Shown: positions 9,892-17,127 of the stretch, piece after piece | Numbering within the stretch: the stretch's first letter is position 1 | Layout: each line of letters begins with the position of its first letter | Origin: a virus | Length of the DNA stretch: 39,636 bases | Strand: one strand, 5' to 3' | Virus record (IMG/VR): IMGVR_UViG_3300032087_002060 | Location: 1-39,636 of that record | Position numbers and translations under genes: made by a program | Notes under the pieces: model-generated | What the model was told of the DNA's origin: nothing | Seen by the model: the letters and a program-made list of their open reading frames with translations, nothing else | Databases searched by the model: none

Positions 9892-10481
9892 TAGTAAATC
9901 CTCTTAGTTCCTACACGGTCAACAACACGGAATACATCGTAGTTGTCGCCAATGTTGTAGTCTGCTGTTTCGTTCTCGTAATCCTTAAGTTCAAACAACG
10001 CCTGCATTTCATCTTCACGCTGGAAGGAGTGTAGGGCATCAGAGCCAACAATGTTGTCTTGTAGGATACGTGCAGCTTTGATTGTAATGTACTTTCGAGC
10101 GACTGCTGGCAGGTCACCAAAGTCAAGCTCATAGGTAACGTCTAAAGAGACACCTGTATTAATTGCAAATGTATGGTTCTTTCTGTCATACATCTTGCCA
10201 CCACGCTGAGTGAGGTCGAGGTCGTTGTTGGAGTTCAACATCTGGTCAGCACGGATAGTATTAGTAGCTAGAATAATCTCACCAGCAACGTTGGGAGATA
10301 GTTCTACATTTGTTTCACGGTTAAAGTGCCAGCCTTCAGACTGTACTGAACGGCTAACTTGAGTTAGGATTGTTTCTGCGGTTTCGGCTTCAACAAGACC
10401 TGAAGACAAGCGGTTTACTGGAGCTTCACCGATTGCCGACAGCATGATGTTGACAGCTTCAAGTTTAGAGTTTGGAGTCAT
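9891..10481 (-). CDS. Tail tube (adaptor) protein A, T7 gp11-like (196 aa)
   Basis: T7 gp11 (196 residues) forms the dodecameric adaptor ring between portal and nozzle. Length is identical, and the N-terminus (LEAVNIMLSAIGEAPVN) is the classic gp11 family signature. The gene begins just after the terminator that follows the capsid gene and overlaps gp12 by 1 bp. Confidence 0.95.
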   Translation of the reverse strand: MTPNSKLEAVNIMLSAIGEAPVNRLSSGLVEAETAETILTQVSRSVQSEGWHFNRETNVELSPNVAGEIILATNTIRADQMLNSNNDLDLTQRGGKMYDRKNHTFAINTGVSLDVTYELDFGDLPAVARKYITIKAARILQDNIVGSDALHSFQREDEMQALFELKDYENETADYNIGDNYDVFRVVDRVGTKRIY

Positions 10482-10498
10482 GCTGTCCTCTCAAAAGC

Positions 10499-10525
10499 AA
10501 AAAAAGGGCAGCCCGAAGGCCACCC
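10499..10525 (-). terminator. Rho-independent terminator after the capsid gene (T-phi-like)
   Basis: Read on the minus strand, GGGTGGCC and GGCTGCCC form an 8-bp stem (two G-U pairs) around a TTCG tetraloop, followed directly by seven T. It starts 20 bp after the capsid stop codon and ends before the gp11 start. T7 has its terminator T-phi at the same place, where it lowers expression of tail genes relative to capsid. Confidence 0.9.
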
Positions 10526-10545
10526 TATGTTGTGAACGATTACGA

Positions 10546-11565
10546 TTACGCAGCGTTCAGTGCGATTGCACAAGATGGGCGAAGGATGTTGTGACCCATC
10601 GCGTACTTAGCAACCATGATAGTACCCTGACGGTCAATCTGGTACTCAGACTCAACACCTAGGTCTAGCAGCTTAACAGTTGCAGCAGCGTCCTGAGTGA
10701 AGATTAGACCACGTACAGCAGAGAAGTCGCCTTTGTAAGCATCAGCGCGGCTTGAAGTAAGTGGGTTTGGAGTAGCAGAAGTTAGAGACTCATCAGTAGT
10801 TGGGATGTGGTTAGACATTACGATGCGAACACCGCCAACCATAGGTACAGTGCCAGAAGCTACTGAACCAGCACCACCAACGTCTTTGTTCAACCAAGTT
10901 GACTTAGTAACGTCGTTGCTGTTTAGAAGTGCGTAGTACTGAGCTGGTGGAAGAGCACATACTTTCTCACCAGTGATGTCTTTCTTATCGAACTCTTCAA
11001 GAGCAGCGTAGATAGCAGCAACGATTGCAGCGCCATCAGTAGCGTCAGCAGTCAGTGAGCCGATAGTAACGTTGTTAGTGTAAACTTCGTCATCGAAAGA
11101 AGCGCCAAACTGTGCAGCCGCAGCAGTAGCATCAGTGATAGATGCAGCTTTAGCGATTACTTTAGCGATGTTACGGTCAGCAGTGTTAGCTAGAGCGTAA
11201 CCAGCTTCTTTAGAGTAGATAGAGCGTACATCGTAGTGGTTCATTGCTTCGTCAATGTTACCGATGAACTGGCTAGAGATTAGCAGGTCATCAACAGTAA
11301 CAACACGCTCACCGTGCTTAACAGCATCCGACTGGATGAGTTCGCCAGGAGTGTGGTATTTAGCAGAAGCAGTACCGACTAGAGGGAATGAAGCCGACTT
11401 ACCATTCTGGATGGTACGAGTGCGGTGTAGACCCATGAATACGTTACGTTCTTCGAAAGAAGTGAGAACCTCACCTGCATACAGTTTCAAGAACAATGAA
11501 CGGTCGTCGCCAGCAGCGTTGACCTGACCTAGACGTGAAACCGTCTGGTTAGTTGGAAAAGCCAT
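10546..11565 (-). CDS. Major capsid protein, T7 gp10-like (339 aa)
   Basis: This is the HK97-fold shell protein. It lies after the scaffold gene as in T7 and has a length close to T7 gp10A (345). The N-terminal region (NQTVSRLGQVNAAGDDRSLFLKLYAGEVLTSF, quoted in parts: GDDRSLFLK and FAGEV-like YAGEVLTSF) is characteristic of the T7 capsid family. The gene is isolated between two terminator hairpins with a leader of about 180 bp, which fits high independent expression. There is no room for a T7 10B-type frameshift extension, because the terminator begins 20 bp after the stop. Confidence 0.95.
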   Translation of the reverse strand: MAFPTNQTVSRLGQVNAAGDDRSLFLKLYAGEVLTSFEERNVFMGLHRTRTIQNGKSASFPLVGTASAKYHTPGELIQSDAVKHGERVVTVDDLLISSQFIGNIDEAMNHYDVRSIYSKEAGYALANTADRNIAKVIAKAASITDATAAAAQFGASFDDEVYTNNVTIGSLTADATDGAAIVAAIYAALEEFDKKDITGEKVCALPPAQYYALLNSNDVTKSTWLNKDVGGAGSVASGTVPMVGGVRIVMSNHIPTTDESLTSATPNPLTSSRADAYKGDFSAVRGLIFTQDAAATVKLLDLGVESEYQIDRQGTIMVAKYAMGHNILRPSCAIALNAA

Positions 11566-11704
11566 AGTATTTACCTTTTAGTATTGAATAGGTTGAGTTT
11601 GTTTTTCGTTTGTTTCTACTCAGCGTATCCAGTACATCCTTTTCTCTAAGGTTGTCTCCCGCAGGAGGCCAAAGGTATTTCGTCAGTATTGGTGTATTGC
11701 TTTG
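11566..11704 (-). promoter_or_regulatory. Capsid mRNA leader, no 16-mer promoter seen
   Basis: This stretch between the scaffold terminator and the capsid start holds no good open frame and no copy of the phage 16-mer promoter. On the minus strand it contains a small hairpin (CTCC-TGCG-GGAG, near 11665) and a T-poor, A-rich end leading to the capsid ATG. In T7 this is where phi10 lies, so a diverged promoter or an RNA-processing site is possible, but I could not identify one. Confidence 0.35.
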
Positions 11705-11730
11705 TATAAAAATACCCCTCTCACGAGGGG
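11705..11730 (-). terminator. Hairpin terminator between scaffold and capsid genes
   Basis: On the minus strand CCCCTC and GAGGGG form a 6-bp stem around a GTGA loop, followed by the T-rich tract TATTTTTATA. It begins 16 bp after the scaffold stop codon. It would stop part of the transcription arriving from the portal and scaffold genes, or leave a stable 3' end on that mRNA. Confidence 0.75.
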
Positions 11731-11745
11731 CTTAAGGAGACAGAG

Positions 11746-12558
11746 TTAAAACACGTTTGACCGTGCTAGTTTACTAGCTACGGATTGACGGTAGGCGGGG
11801 TCTTTGTGATACCTAGGGTCACTCATTGCCGCTGTCAGTTCTGCGGCTGAATTGAAAGTCCCGCCCTGATTGTCACTAGCTGAACCTTGCATTAGTTTTG
11901 GTTCGCTTGGTGCTTCAGAACGGTATCGAGCCATAAGTCCCTGTACCGCAAACTGTGTTAGTGCTGTGTCGCCTGATTCAACGTTCGCATTGAACGCTTC
12001 GATTTCTGCTGGAGAAAGGTTCTCTGCTGCCCATTGGGTCATTTCAGCATAAGCCTGTTCACCACCAACTGAATTGTAAACCTGAGATTGCATCTGAGCA
12101 GCAAGCGCCTGCTGTCCAGAAATCCATGTATCTACAATGTCTCTACCGAAACCAGCTTCTTGGAGTTGTTGGTAAGTTGCATCAGACAACTCGCCCTTCT
12201 CCATGAACTCGTCTTGGAAGTTATTAAAATCTAGTCCTGCTTTATCAAGAACCTGAGCTACCTCAGAGGCTTGTGCATCTACTTGATTTTCCAGTTCTGT
12301 AATATCCTGCTCTACACCTTCGTAGTCAGGAGCTTCTTCAGCTTGAGTTTCTTCCTGCTGGCCTGACCCCAGCTTACGCTCTAGTTGAGAGTAAGCCAGT
12401 GCCATAGCTTCAGGAGACTCAAACTTAGATGGGAGCCACTCAGGACGTTCTGGATTATTATTCTGTTCCAGTTGTTCTGCTTTCTCAAGCATTGCCGCAT
12501 CATGTTCTGCGTGGGATTCCTGAGAAGGCTCCGCAAATGTGTTTAATGTCTCTGTCAT
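11746..12558 (-). CDS. Capsid assembly (scaffold) protein, T7 gp9-like (270 aa)
   Basis: The gene sits between portal and capsid, as T7 gene 9. The protein is strongly acidic and rich in Glu, Gln and Ala, with predicted helices and no cysteine, which is typical of scaffold proteins that guide procapsid assembly and then leave. The segment NNPERPEWLPSKFESPEAMALAYSQL (start NNPERPEWLP) is a recurring motif of T7-like scaffolds. The short basic C-terminus (SVASKLARSNVF) is likely the capsid-binding end. Confidence 0.9.
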   Translation of the reverse strand: MTETLNTFAEPSQESHAEHDAAMLEKAEQLEQNNNPERPEWLPSKFESPEAMALAYSQLERKLGSGQQEETQAEEAPDYEGVEQDITELENQVDAQASEVAQVLDKAGLDFNNFQDEFMEKGELSDATYQQLQEAGFGRDIVDTWISGQQALAAQMQSQVYNSVGGEQAYAEMTQWAAENLSPAEIEAFNANVESGDTALTQFAVQGLMARYRSEAPSEPKLMQGSASDNQGGTFNSAAELTAAMSDPRYHKDPAYRQSVASKLARSNVF

Positions 12559-12570
12559 AAATTACCTGTC

Positions 12571-14136
12571 TTATTGATTACCTTGTCGCATAGTCTCGTA
12601 ACCCTGCTTCAAAGCCTCTGGGCCAGCCTTAGTAGCCATCTCAGCCATAACACCCTGTGCCATCTGCTGTTGTTGCTCCTGCTGTGCCGCTTCCATCTCA
12701 GCTTGTTTCTCTTCGTCTGATTTAACCAAGCCTTGAGTATCAATACCCAAAGACGCACCTAAGCGGTCGATGTAGTCATTGATGTTCAATTCTGACTGGA
12801 TTACTTCAGGGCCAAGAGGCTGTAGGTACTGTAGGAATGTAGCAAGCTTGTTGAGGTCTTGTCCTCGACCAAGTGCTTCCATACCAGTAACGATGGTAGG
12901 CTTAATCGTATCTTTAGGCATCTTAGGCATCTTGCCTGAAGACTCCATACGACCAAGTAGCAAAGTAATAAGAGGCATCTGGAACTCTTGTGACAGGATA
13001 GAGTATACTCCACCCAAAGCTGTCTCAAGCTCCTGAGCCATGTAACGCACTTCCTCAGCAGTCACACGTTCAGCTTGACGCTGTACTGAGCTGTTAAGTA
13101 GGAAAGCGAAACTTAAGCGTTCTGTAATTGCTTGGATTGTTTGGTAAGCGATAGAGAAGTCACCACTCTTCTGAACTTGTAGAGTTGTAACGTCATTAGC
13201 ATCACCATTAACAATCGCACCGTTTGGTGACTCAGCGAGTACACGAGCCTTAGTTGTCCCATTTGGACGCACAAGAAACAGTACTTTAGCCGAAGCCGCT
13301 GAACCTTCAACGATAGCCTGTTGCAAAGCTTCAAGCGATTTAAGGTCACCAATGTATTCCTCAACGAAACCACGTCCGTAGCTTTCGCCATCTATACGTG
13401 AGAAGCGTAGAGGGATGAATGGATTTTTGTCTAATGCGTAAGAACCTCGTGAGCCAGGTACTTCGATACCAGCTACTTCTTGGAACACTTCCCACTTCTT
13501 GTTTGTGCGTTTCACACAAGTGTAAAGGTCAAGGTTCTTGTTGACTGAATGTTCTGTGTTCTCGCTAGACTCAAGAAGTACTTTAACTTCTTCAGGTAGC
13601 ATATCGGGAGCTACAGATTCCTTGGTGATAATCTCAAGGATGTTACCCATAGCGTCACGCTGTACTACGTATCGGTCTAAACGAAATACTTTCATTCCTT
13701 CCTTTTTAGGGAGGTATACAAGCGCATTGCCTGCAACAATCAAATGCTTCAGTGCTTCAAACACTGGTACACGAACAGCCGAAGCTTCAATCTCTTGATT
13801 AGTTGCACGTTCAATACGACCAAGGGCTTCCTCTACAGCACCACGTCCTGCATCACCTAGTTGTGCTAGGTCAAAGTCATCAATCATCAATCGGAAGAAA
13901 GGACTGTTAGGAGGTAGGAGGGAGAGTAGAAGCTTAGATGCTAGGTTGTTTACACCACGAGCACCGATGCCTTGGAATGGGGTCTTGTAAATGGTAGACC
14001 CCGTATGCCCTTCTGGGGGCATAATGTATGGGATAGTCAGCTCTGCTGCATCCCTCGCCCTGTCAAGGAAGGGGTCACGCTCGGCTTGTAGCTGAACGTA
14101 ACGCTTGGCTGCGTAGCCATTCCCTTCTTGAATCAT
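12571..14136 (-). CDS. Portal (head-tail connector) protein, T7 gp8-like (521 aa)
   Basis: This is the dodecameric portal through which DNA is packaged and ejected. The N-terminal region (RDAAELTIPYIMPPEGH, then GIGARGVNNLASKLLLSLLPPNSPFF) is a hallmark of the T7 and P-SSP7 portal family, and the length matches (T7 gp8 is 536). The C-terminus is a Gln- and Met-rich tail (EAAQQEQQQQMAQGVM), as in relatives. It is followed by the scaffold gene. Confidence 0.95.
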   Translation of the reverse strand: MIQEGNGYAAKRYVQLQAERDPFLDRARDAAELTIPYIMPPEGHTGSTIYKTPFQGIGARGVNNLASKLLLSLLPPNSPFFRLMIDDFDLAQLGDAGRGAVEEALGRIERATNQEIEASAVRVPVFEALKHLIVAGNALVYLPKKEGMKVFRLDRYVVQRDAMGNILEIITKESVAPDMLPEEVKVLLESSENTEHSVNKNLDLYTCVKRTNKKWEVFQEVAGIEVPGSRGSYALDKNPFIPLRFSRIDGESYGRGFVEEYIGDLKSLEALQQAIVEGSAASAKVLFLVRPNGTTKARVLAESPNGAIVNGDANDVTTLQVQKSGDFSIAYQTIQAITERLSFAFLLNSSVQRQAERVTAEEVRYMAQELETALGGVYSILSQEFQMPLITLLLGRMESSGKMPKMPKDTIKPTIVTGMEALGRGQDLNKLATFLQYLQPLGPEVIQSELNINDYIDRLGASLGIDTQGLVKSDEEKQAEMEAAQQEQQQQMAQGVMAEMATKAGPEALKQGYETMRQGNQ

Positions 14137-14139
14137 ATC

Positions 14140-14766
14140 TTAACCTTTAGGTACGTTTACTGAGCTGCCTGAAGAACCACCAGTACCAACACCTGAAGTG
14201 CCTGTAGTACCGATAGACATCTGGTTACCTACACGTAGACGACGTTTACCACGAGCACGTCTGCGTAGAGCTGCTGATTTCTTAGCCTTGCCTGAAGCAA
14301 CATCTTCATAAGTACCGTCTGCGAGAGCAGTAGAGGCAGTAGCACCAGTTGAAGGAGCCTCTGCCACAGCAGGTGCCGATGGCTTAGGAGCAATAGCTTT
14401 AACGATAGGGGTAGCTACAGTCTTAACGACATTCTTAACTACCTTCGTTACAGCTTTAACTACATTCTTGATAGGCTTAGTTATTTTCTTCCATGCTTTA
14501 GAAAGCCAGCCAAATTCAATTAGGCCAGTCTCAGGGTTAACGCTGTTCTTGTCAGTGCCTACTGTGTAGATGTCAGGGTCAACACCGTACTCTTCAAAGA
14601 TACCTTGAATGATTTTACGAAGAGCTTGGTCTTCTGCATCAAGCAGAATATTAGGGATAACAATCTCACCACGAGCTACGTGAGCTAGCAGGCTGTCACC
14701 GCCACGGCCTTGTGAGGCCAACCAGTTAGCAATCTTAGCTGCTTGGTCTTTAGATACGTCTGCCAT
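14140..14766 (-). CDS. Virion protein with T7 gp7.3-like C-terminus (208 aa)
   Basis: The first 90 residues form a separate domain (start MADVSKDQAAKIANWLASQG) that T7 gp7.3 lacks; I do not recognise it. Residues about 90-130 are a Lys/Val amphipathic repeat (KKITKPIKNVVKAVTKVV), similar to the N-terminus of T7 gp7.3. The end carries a basic RRRARGKRRLRV motif and a Gly/Ser/Thr tail, again like gp7.3 (KKARAGGKKSLSV). T7 gp7.3 is a virion protein needed for tail assembly and is ejected at infection. Position just before the portal supports the call. Confidence 0.65.
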   Translation of the reverse strand: MADVSKDQAAKIANWLASQGRGGDSLLAHVARGEIVIPNILLDAEDQALRKIIQGIFEEYGVDPDIYTVGTDKNSVNPETGLIEFGWLSKAWKKITKPIKNVVKAVTKVVKNVVKTVATPIVKAIAPKPSAPAVAEAPSTGATASTALADGTYEDVASGKAKKSAALRRRARGKRRLRVGNQMSIGTTGTSGVGTGGSSGSSVNVPKG

Positions 14767-14775
14767 GATTGCTCC

Positions 14776-14988
14776 TTATGGTTGTGGTGTAGAGTTAACT
14801 TGCAAACCCGCTGAGTCTTTACGCTGGATGCGTAGTGACTTCTTACCACGGGACTTCTTCTTCAACTGAGCTGTCACTGTGTCTTTATCAGTAAACTCAG
14901 TCTGTAGGTCAGGAGGTGGAGCTGCTGCTGCCGCTGGTGCAGATGTAACAGGCACCTTCACATCAGGCATTTTCTGTGCTAAACACAT
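14776..14988 (-). CDS. Small virion protein, T7 gp6.7-like (70 aa)
   Basis: The start MCLAQKMPDVKVPVT resembles the start of T7 gp6.7 (MCFSPKIKTPKMDT), and the C-terminal KKKSRGKKSLRIQRKDSAG resembles the gp6.7 GRKGLKVERDDS segment. Ala/Pro-rich residues 16-27 form a linker. In T7, gp6.7 is a minor virion protein ejected into the cell. The gene begins directly after the stop of the upstream gene. It shares its basic C-terminal motif with the next protein (14140-14766). Confidence 0.65.
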   Translation of the reverse strand: MCLAQKMPDVKVPVTSAPAAAAAPPPDLQTEFTDKDTVTAQLKKKSRGKKSLRIQRKDSAGLQVNSTPQP

Positions 14989-15171
14989 TTAATCTTCCTC
15001 ATATATTTCGTTGTACAACTCCTCCAGCTTGTTAAGCACACTCTGCTGACCTTGAAGGAATCGCAATTCCTCAACCGTGATGGATGAGACAGGTAGGGTG
15101 TTGGGGAAGAGTTCATGTAATTTTTCAAGTAAACCTTTGGTTAAATTAAGGTTATTACTTAGTACTTTCAT
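14989..15171 (-). CDS. First gene of the virion operon, unknown 60-aa protein (T7 gp6.5 position)
   Basis: I do not recognise a named family. The protein is helical and acidic at the end (LNKLEELYNEIYEED), with an FLQGQQSVLNKL segment common in small proteins at this place in T7-like phages. It is the first gene behind the phage promoter at 15185 and has a good ribosome site (AGGAGACAGT) 8 bp before its ATG. T7 gp6.5 occupies the same slot. Confidence 0.65.
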   Translation of the reverse strand: MKVLSNNLNLTKGLLEKLHELFPNTLPVSSITVEELRFLQGQQSVLNKLEELYNEIYEED

Positions 15172-15184
15172 ACTGTCTCCTAAT

Positions 15185-15200
15185 CTATAGCAGTGGGTTT
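15185..15200 (-). promoter_or_regulatory. Phage RNA polymerase promoter for the virion operon
   Basis: This is a perfect copy of the 16-mer AAACCCACTGCTATAG, reading leftward with the last G as likely start of transcription. It lies between nrdB and the first virion gene, where T7 has phi6.5. The block resembles the T7 promoter: both have CT-ATAG at the 3' end and AA-AC upstream. Identity over all 16 bases with the copies at 25530 and 33760 is the main evidence. Confidence 0.88.
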
Positions 15201-15208
15201 TGGAGGTG

Positions 15209-16159
15209 TTACCACCCCCAGTCCCCTTCCATTCCTGCTGCGTTGTAGTCAGTTACCGTACCTTCAAAGAAATTCTTGAAGCTGTCCCCGTTTAGCACCC
15301 AGTCTAACCAAGGTAGAGGGTTCTCTGTGTTGCGAGTCCAGTTAGGTTTAAGTCCAAGCTGTGTTAGTCGTCGGTTCGCAATGTAGCGAATGTATGCCTT
15401 AACTTCTTCCACAGTGAGACCCTCCACATCACCAAGCTCAAATGCAAGCTCAATAACTTTATCTTCAAGTGCCACCGCATCTCGGAACATTTGGTAGATA
15501 TTCGCTTTGAACTCATCAGTAACGATACGTGGATGTTCGTCACAGAAGGTTCTAAACAGCTTGACCATACCTTCGCAATGTAGGGTTTCATCTCGTACAC
15601 TCCATTCTACAATCTCACACATTCCTCGCATCTTGCCGTAGCGTTGATAGTTGAGGAGCATAGCGAACGCAGAGAACAAGCTCATGCCTTCGTTCAGGAC
15701 TGACCTGGCTACTGCCATAGCTAGACCTTGGTGGCTGTTCACATCAATGTTAGCCATGAAGTCTAGTTTATCCTGCATCTCTTGTACGGCTGTGAAAGCC
15801 GAGAACTCTTCTTCAGGTAAACCTAGAGTATCGTTAAGAAGGGCGTAACTACGCTGGTGTACGAACTCACGGTTAACAAACGAAGTGAGCATTGCTCGTA
15901 TCTCGTTGTTCTTAAACTTGTGTAAGTAGTACTCAATGTAGTTAGTTCCTACTGCTACGTCAGACTGTGTGAATAGCCTAAGTATCTGAGTTATATGGTT
16001 TTTCTCTTCATCAGTCAGCTTGGTTGCCCACTGAGTCACATCGTCTTGAAGCTTTGCTTCCCACTCACCCCAGTGGAGCTGTTCATGCTTTACAGCCATG
16101 TCAACAGCCCAAGGGTACTTAAAGGGTTTGTACGCTGTATTAGTTTCAAGCAGGCTCAT
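15209..16159 (-). CDS. nrdB: Ribonucleotide reductase class I, small subunit NrdB (316 aa)
   Basis: NrdB houses the metal-tyrosyl cofactor that starts reduction of ribonucleotides to deoxyribonucleotides. All expected metal ligands can be placed: Asp67 (QSDVAVG), Glu98 and His101 (REFVHQRSY), Glu157 (NEGMSL), and Glu191 with His194 (RDETLHCEG). The radical Tyr is Tyr105. The C-terminus DWGW is the likely docking tail for NrdA. A hairpin overlapping the stop codon (GGGGGTG-GTAA-CACCTCC) precedes the downstream promoter. nrdB is separated from nrdA by thyX and two small genes, but all are in one tight cluster. Confidence 0.95.
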   Translation of the reverse strand: MSLLETNTAYKPFKYPWAVDMAVKHEQLHWGEWEAKLQDDVTQWATKLTDEEKNHITQILRLFTQSDVAVGTNYIEYYLHKFKNNEIRAMLTSFVNREFVHQRSYALLNDTLGLPEEEFSAFTAVQEMQDKLDFMANIDVNSHQGLAMAVARSVLNEGMSLFSAFAMLLNYQRYGKMRGMCEIVEWSVRDETLHCEGMVKLFRTFCDEHPRIVTDEFKANIYQMFRDAVALEDKVIELAFELGDVEGLTVEEVKAYIRYIANRRLTQLGLKPNWTRNTENPLPWLDWVLNGDSFKNFFEGTVTDYNAAGMEGDWGW

Positions 16160-16319
16160 TGATTAGCTCCACAATCTTCTTTGCTTGCTCGACAGCAGAG
16201 TGTGCGCTGTGGCCTCGCTGTAGGAGAACTCCAGTTAGGGTAGCGATAGCCAATGTGTAATCAGGAGTTGCAGCTTTAGGTGTCGCTTTAGTTACTGTTT
16301 TCTTTGTGCTTGTTGTCAC
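16146..16319 (-). CDS. Small unknown protein, GTG start (57 aa)
   Basis: This open frame starts at GTG with a strong ribosome site (GGAGAG, 6 bp upstream) and ends 14 bp inside the nrdB start. The N-terminus is Thr/Lys-rich (TTSTKKTVTKATPKAA). Residues 20-55 form one or two helices (LAIATLTGVLLQRG, AVEQAKKIVELI). I do not recognise it. Its tight fit between two nrd-cluster genes suggests a real gene. Confidence 0.6.
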   Translation of the reverse strand: MTTSTKKTVTKATPKAATPDYTLAIATLTGVLLQRGHSAHSAVEQAKKIVELINEPA

Positions 16320-16467
16320 GTTGTTCTCTCCAATTCATTGTACAATCCAGCTTATGTCCGTTTTTAAGTCCACATTCAGAACATGGCTTGCCGAAGATAA
16401 GTGCATAATTTTCTTGATATTTTTTCTGGTCTTTTTTGTGACCGCCGCTGTCATAAGTCCAACTCAT
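16288..16467 (-). CDS. Small basic protein with a Cys motif (59 aa)
   Basis: Starting at ATG 16467, the protein is basic and hydrophilic (SGGHKKDQKKYQENY) and has CSEC with a third Cys 11 residues later (KPCSECGLKNGHKLDC), which could bind zinc. No family is recognised. It lies between thyX and nrdB in the nucleotide cluster. A longer upstream start would run inside thyX, so I prefer the internal ATG. Confidence 0.6.
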   Translation of the reverse strand: MSWTYDSGGHKKDQKKYQENYALIFGKPCSECGLKNGHKLDCTMNWREQRDNKHKENSN

Positions 16468-16478
16468 GTCCGCTTCCT

Positions 16479-17126
16479 CTAGTACGTCCCGTTGTCTCGC
16501 TTCTGCAAAGCCTGCCAAGAGATAGGAAACTCAGGGAAAATAGCATCGTGAAGTAGGTGAGCAAACACCTTAGCTTCCTCTTGTGCTCCTTCACCTGCTC
16601 GTAGTTTGTACACATGGTAGAAAGCCAGTAGGTTACCCGACCAGATAAAGTTAACCATCATGCTTTGAGGTAAGACCATACGGGCCATCTCTGGTGCTAC
16701 ACCCTCGTCCAGCAAATCCTCGTAGTATTCCGTAGCCTTCTTAAGGTACATCTCATACTCACGACTTAGCTTGGGTGAGAAGTGGTGGTGTCCACCTGAC
16801 CCTTGCTTGATGCTCTTGTCAGGGCGCTTACGCCATCCTTCAGGCTTGTAGAAGTCTGGTGGATAGTCAATGTATCTACGTGACTCTTCGTTCCACGTCA
16901 GCCCAGCTTGGTGCTTCATTAACTGACGGGCAAGGAATAAAGGCACACAGCAACGGAGCTGAATAAAGTTATGTCGAAACGGAGTATCGTGACGATGTTT
17001 AGCAAGGTAGTTTATTAACCTCTCATCTTTGGTATCCAGACTACTACTTTCTTTGTTAAAAGAAACTCGTGCAGAGTTGACGACCGAAAGGTCGCCCCCT
17101 GCTGATTCAATCAATTCTACTTTCAT
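16479..17126 (-). CDS. thyX: Flavin-dependent thymidylate synthase ThyX (215 aa)
   Basis: ThyX makes dTMP from dUMP using FAD, NADPH and methylene-tetrahydrofolate. The family motif region is at residues 67-85: the usual RHR is KHQ here (LMKHQAGLTWNEESRRY), while Asn79-Glu80, Ser82 and Arg84-Tyr85 are kept. This variant is known in phage ThyX proteins. The flavin-binding RHDTPFRH segment (residues 45-52) is present. The gene starts 1 bp after the nrdA stop, so dTMP synthesis is expressed together with ribonucleotide reduction. Confidence 0.93.
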   Translation of the reverse strand: MKVELIESAGGDLSVVNSARVSFNKESSSLDTKDERLINYLAKHRHDTPFRHNFIQLRCCVPLFLARQLMKHQAGLTWNEESRRYIDYPPDFYKPEGWRKRPDKSIKQGSGGHHHFSPKLSREYEMYLKKATEYYEDLLDEGVAPEMARMVLPQSMMVNFIWSGNLLAFYHVYKLRAGEGAQEEAKVFAHLLHDAIFPEFPISWQALQKRDNGTY

Positions 17127-17127
17127 G

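Noticed and set aside
10499-10560. Programmed frameshift giving a longer capsid protein as in T7 10B
   Set aside because: A strong terminator begins 20 bp after the stop, and I see no slippery site with a long downstream frame.
15203-15222. Hairpin at the nrdB stop as a Rho-independent terminator
   Set aside because: The stem is good but it is followed by AAAA and not a T tract; it may still stabilise the mRNA end.
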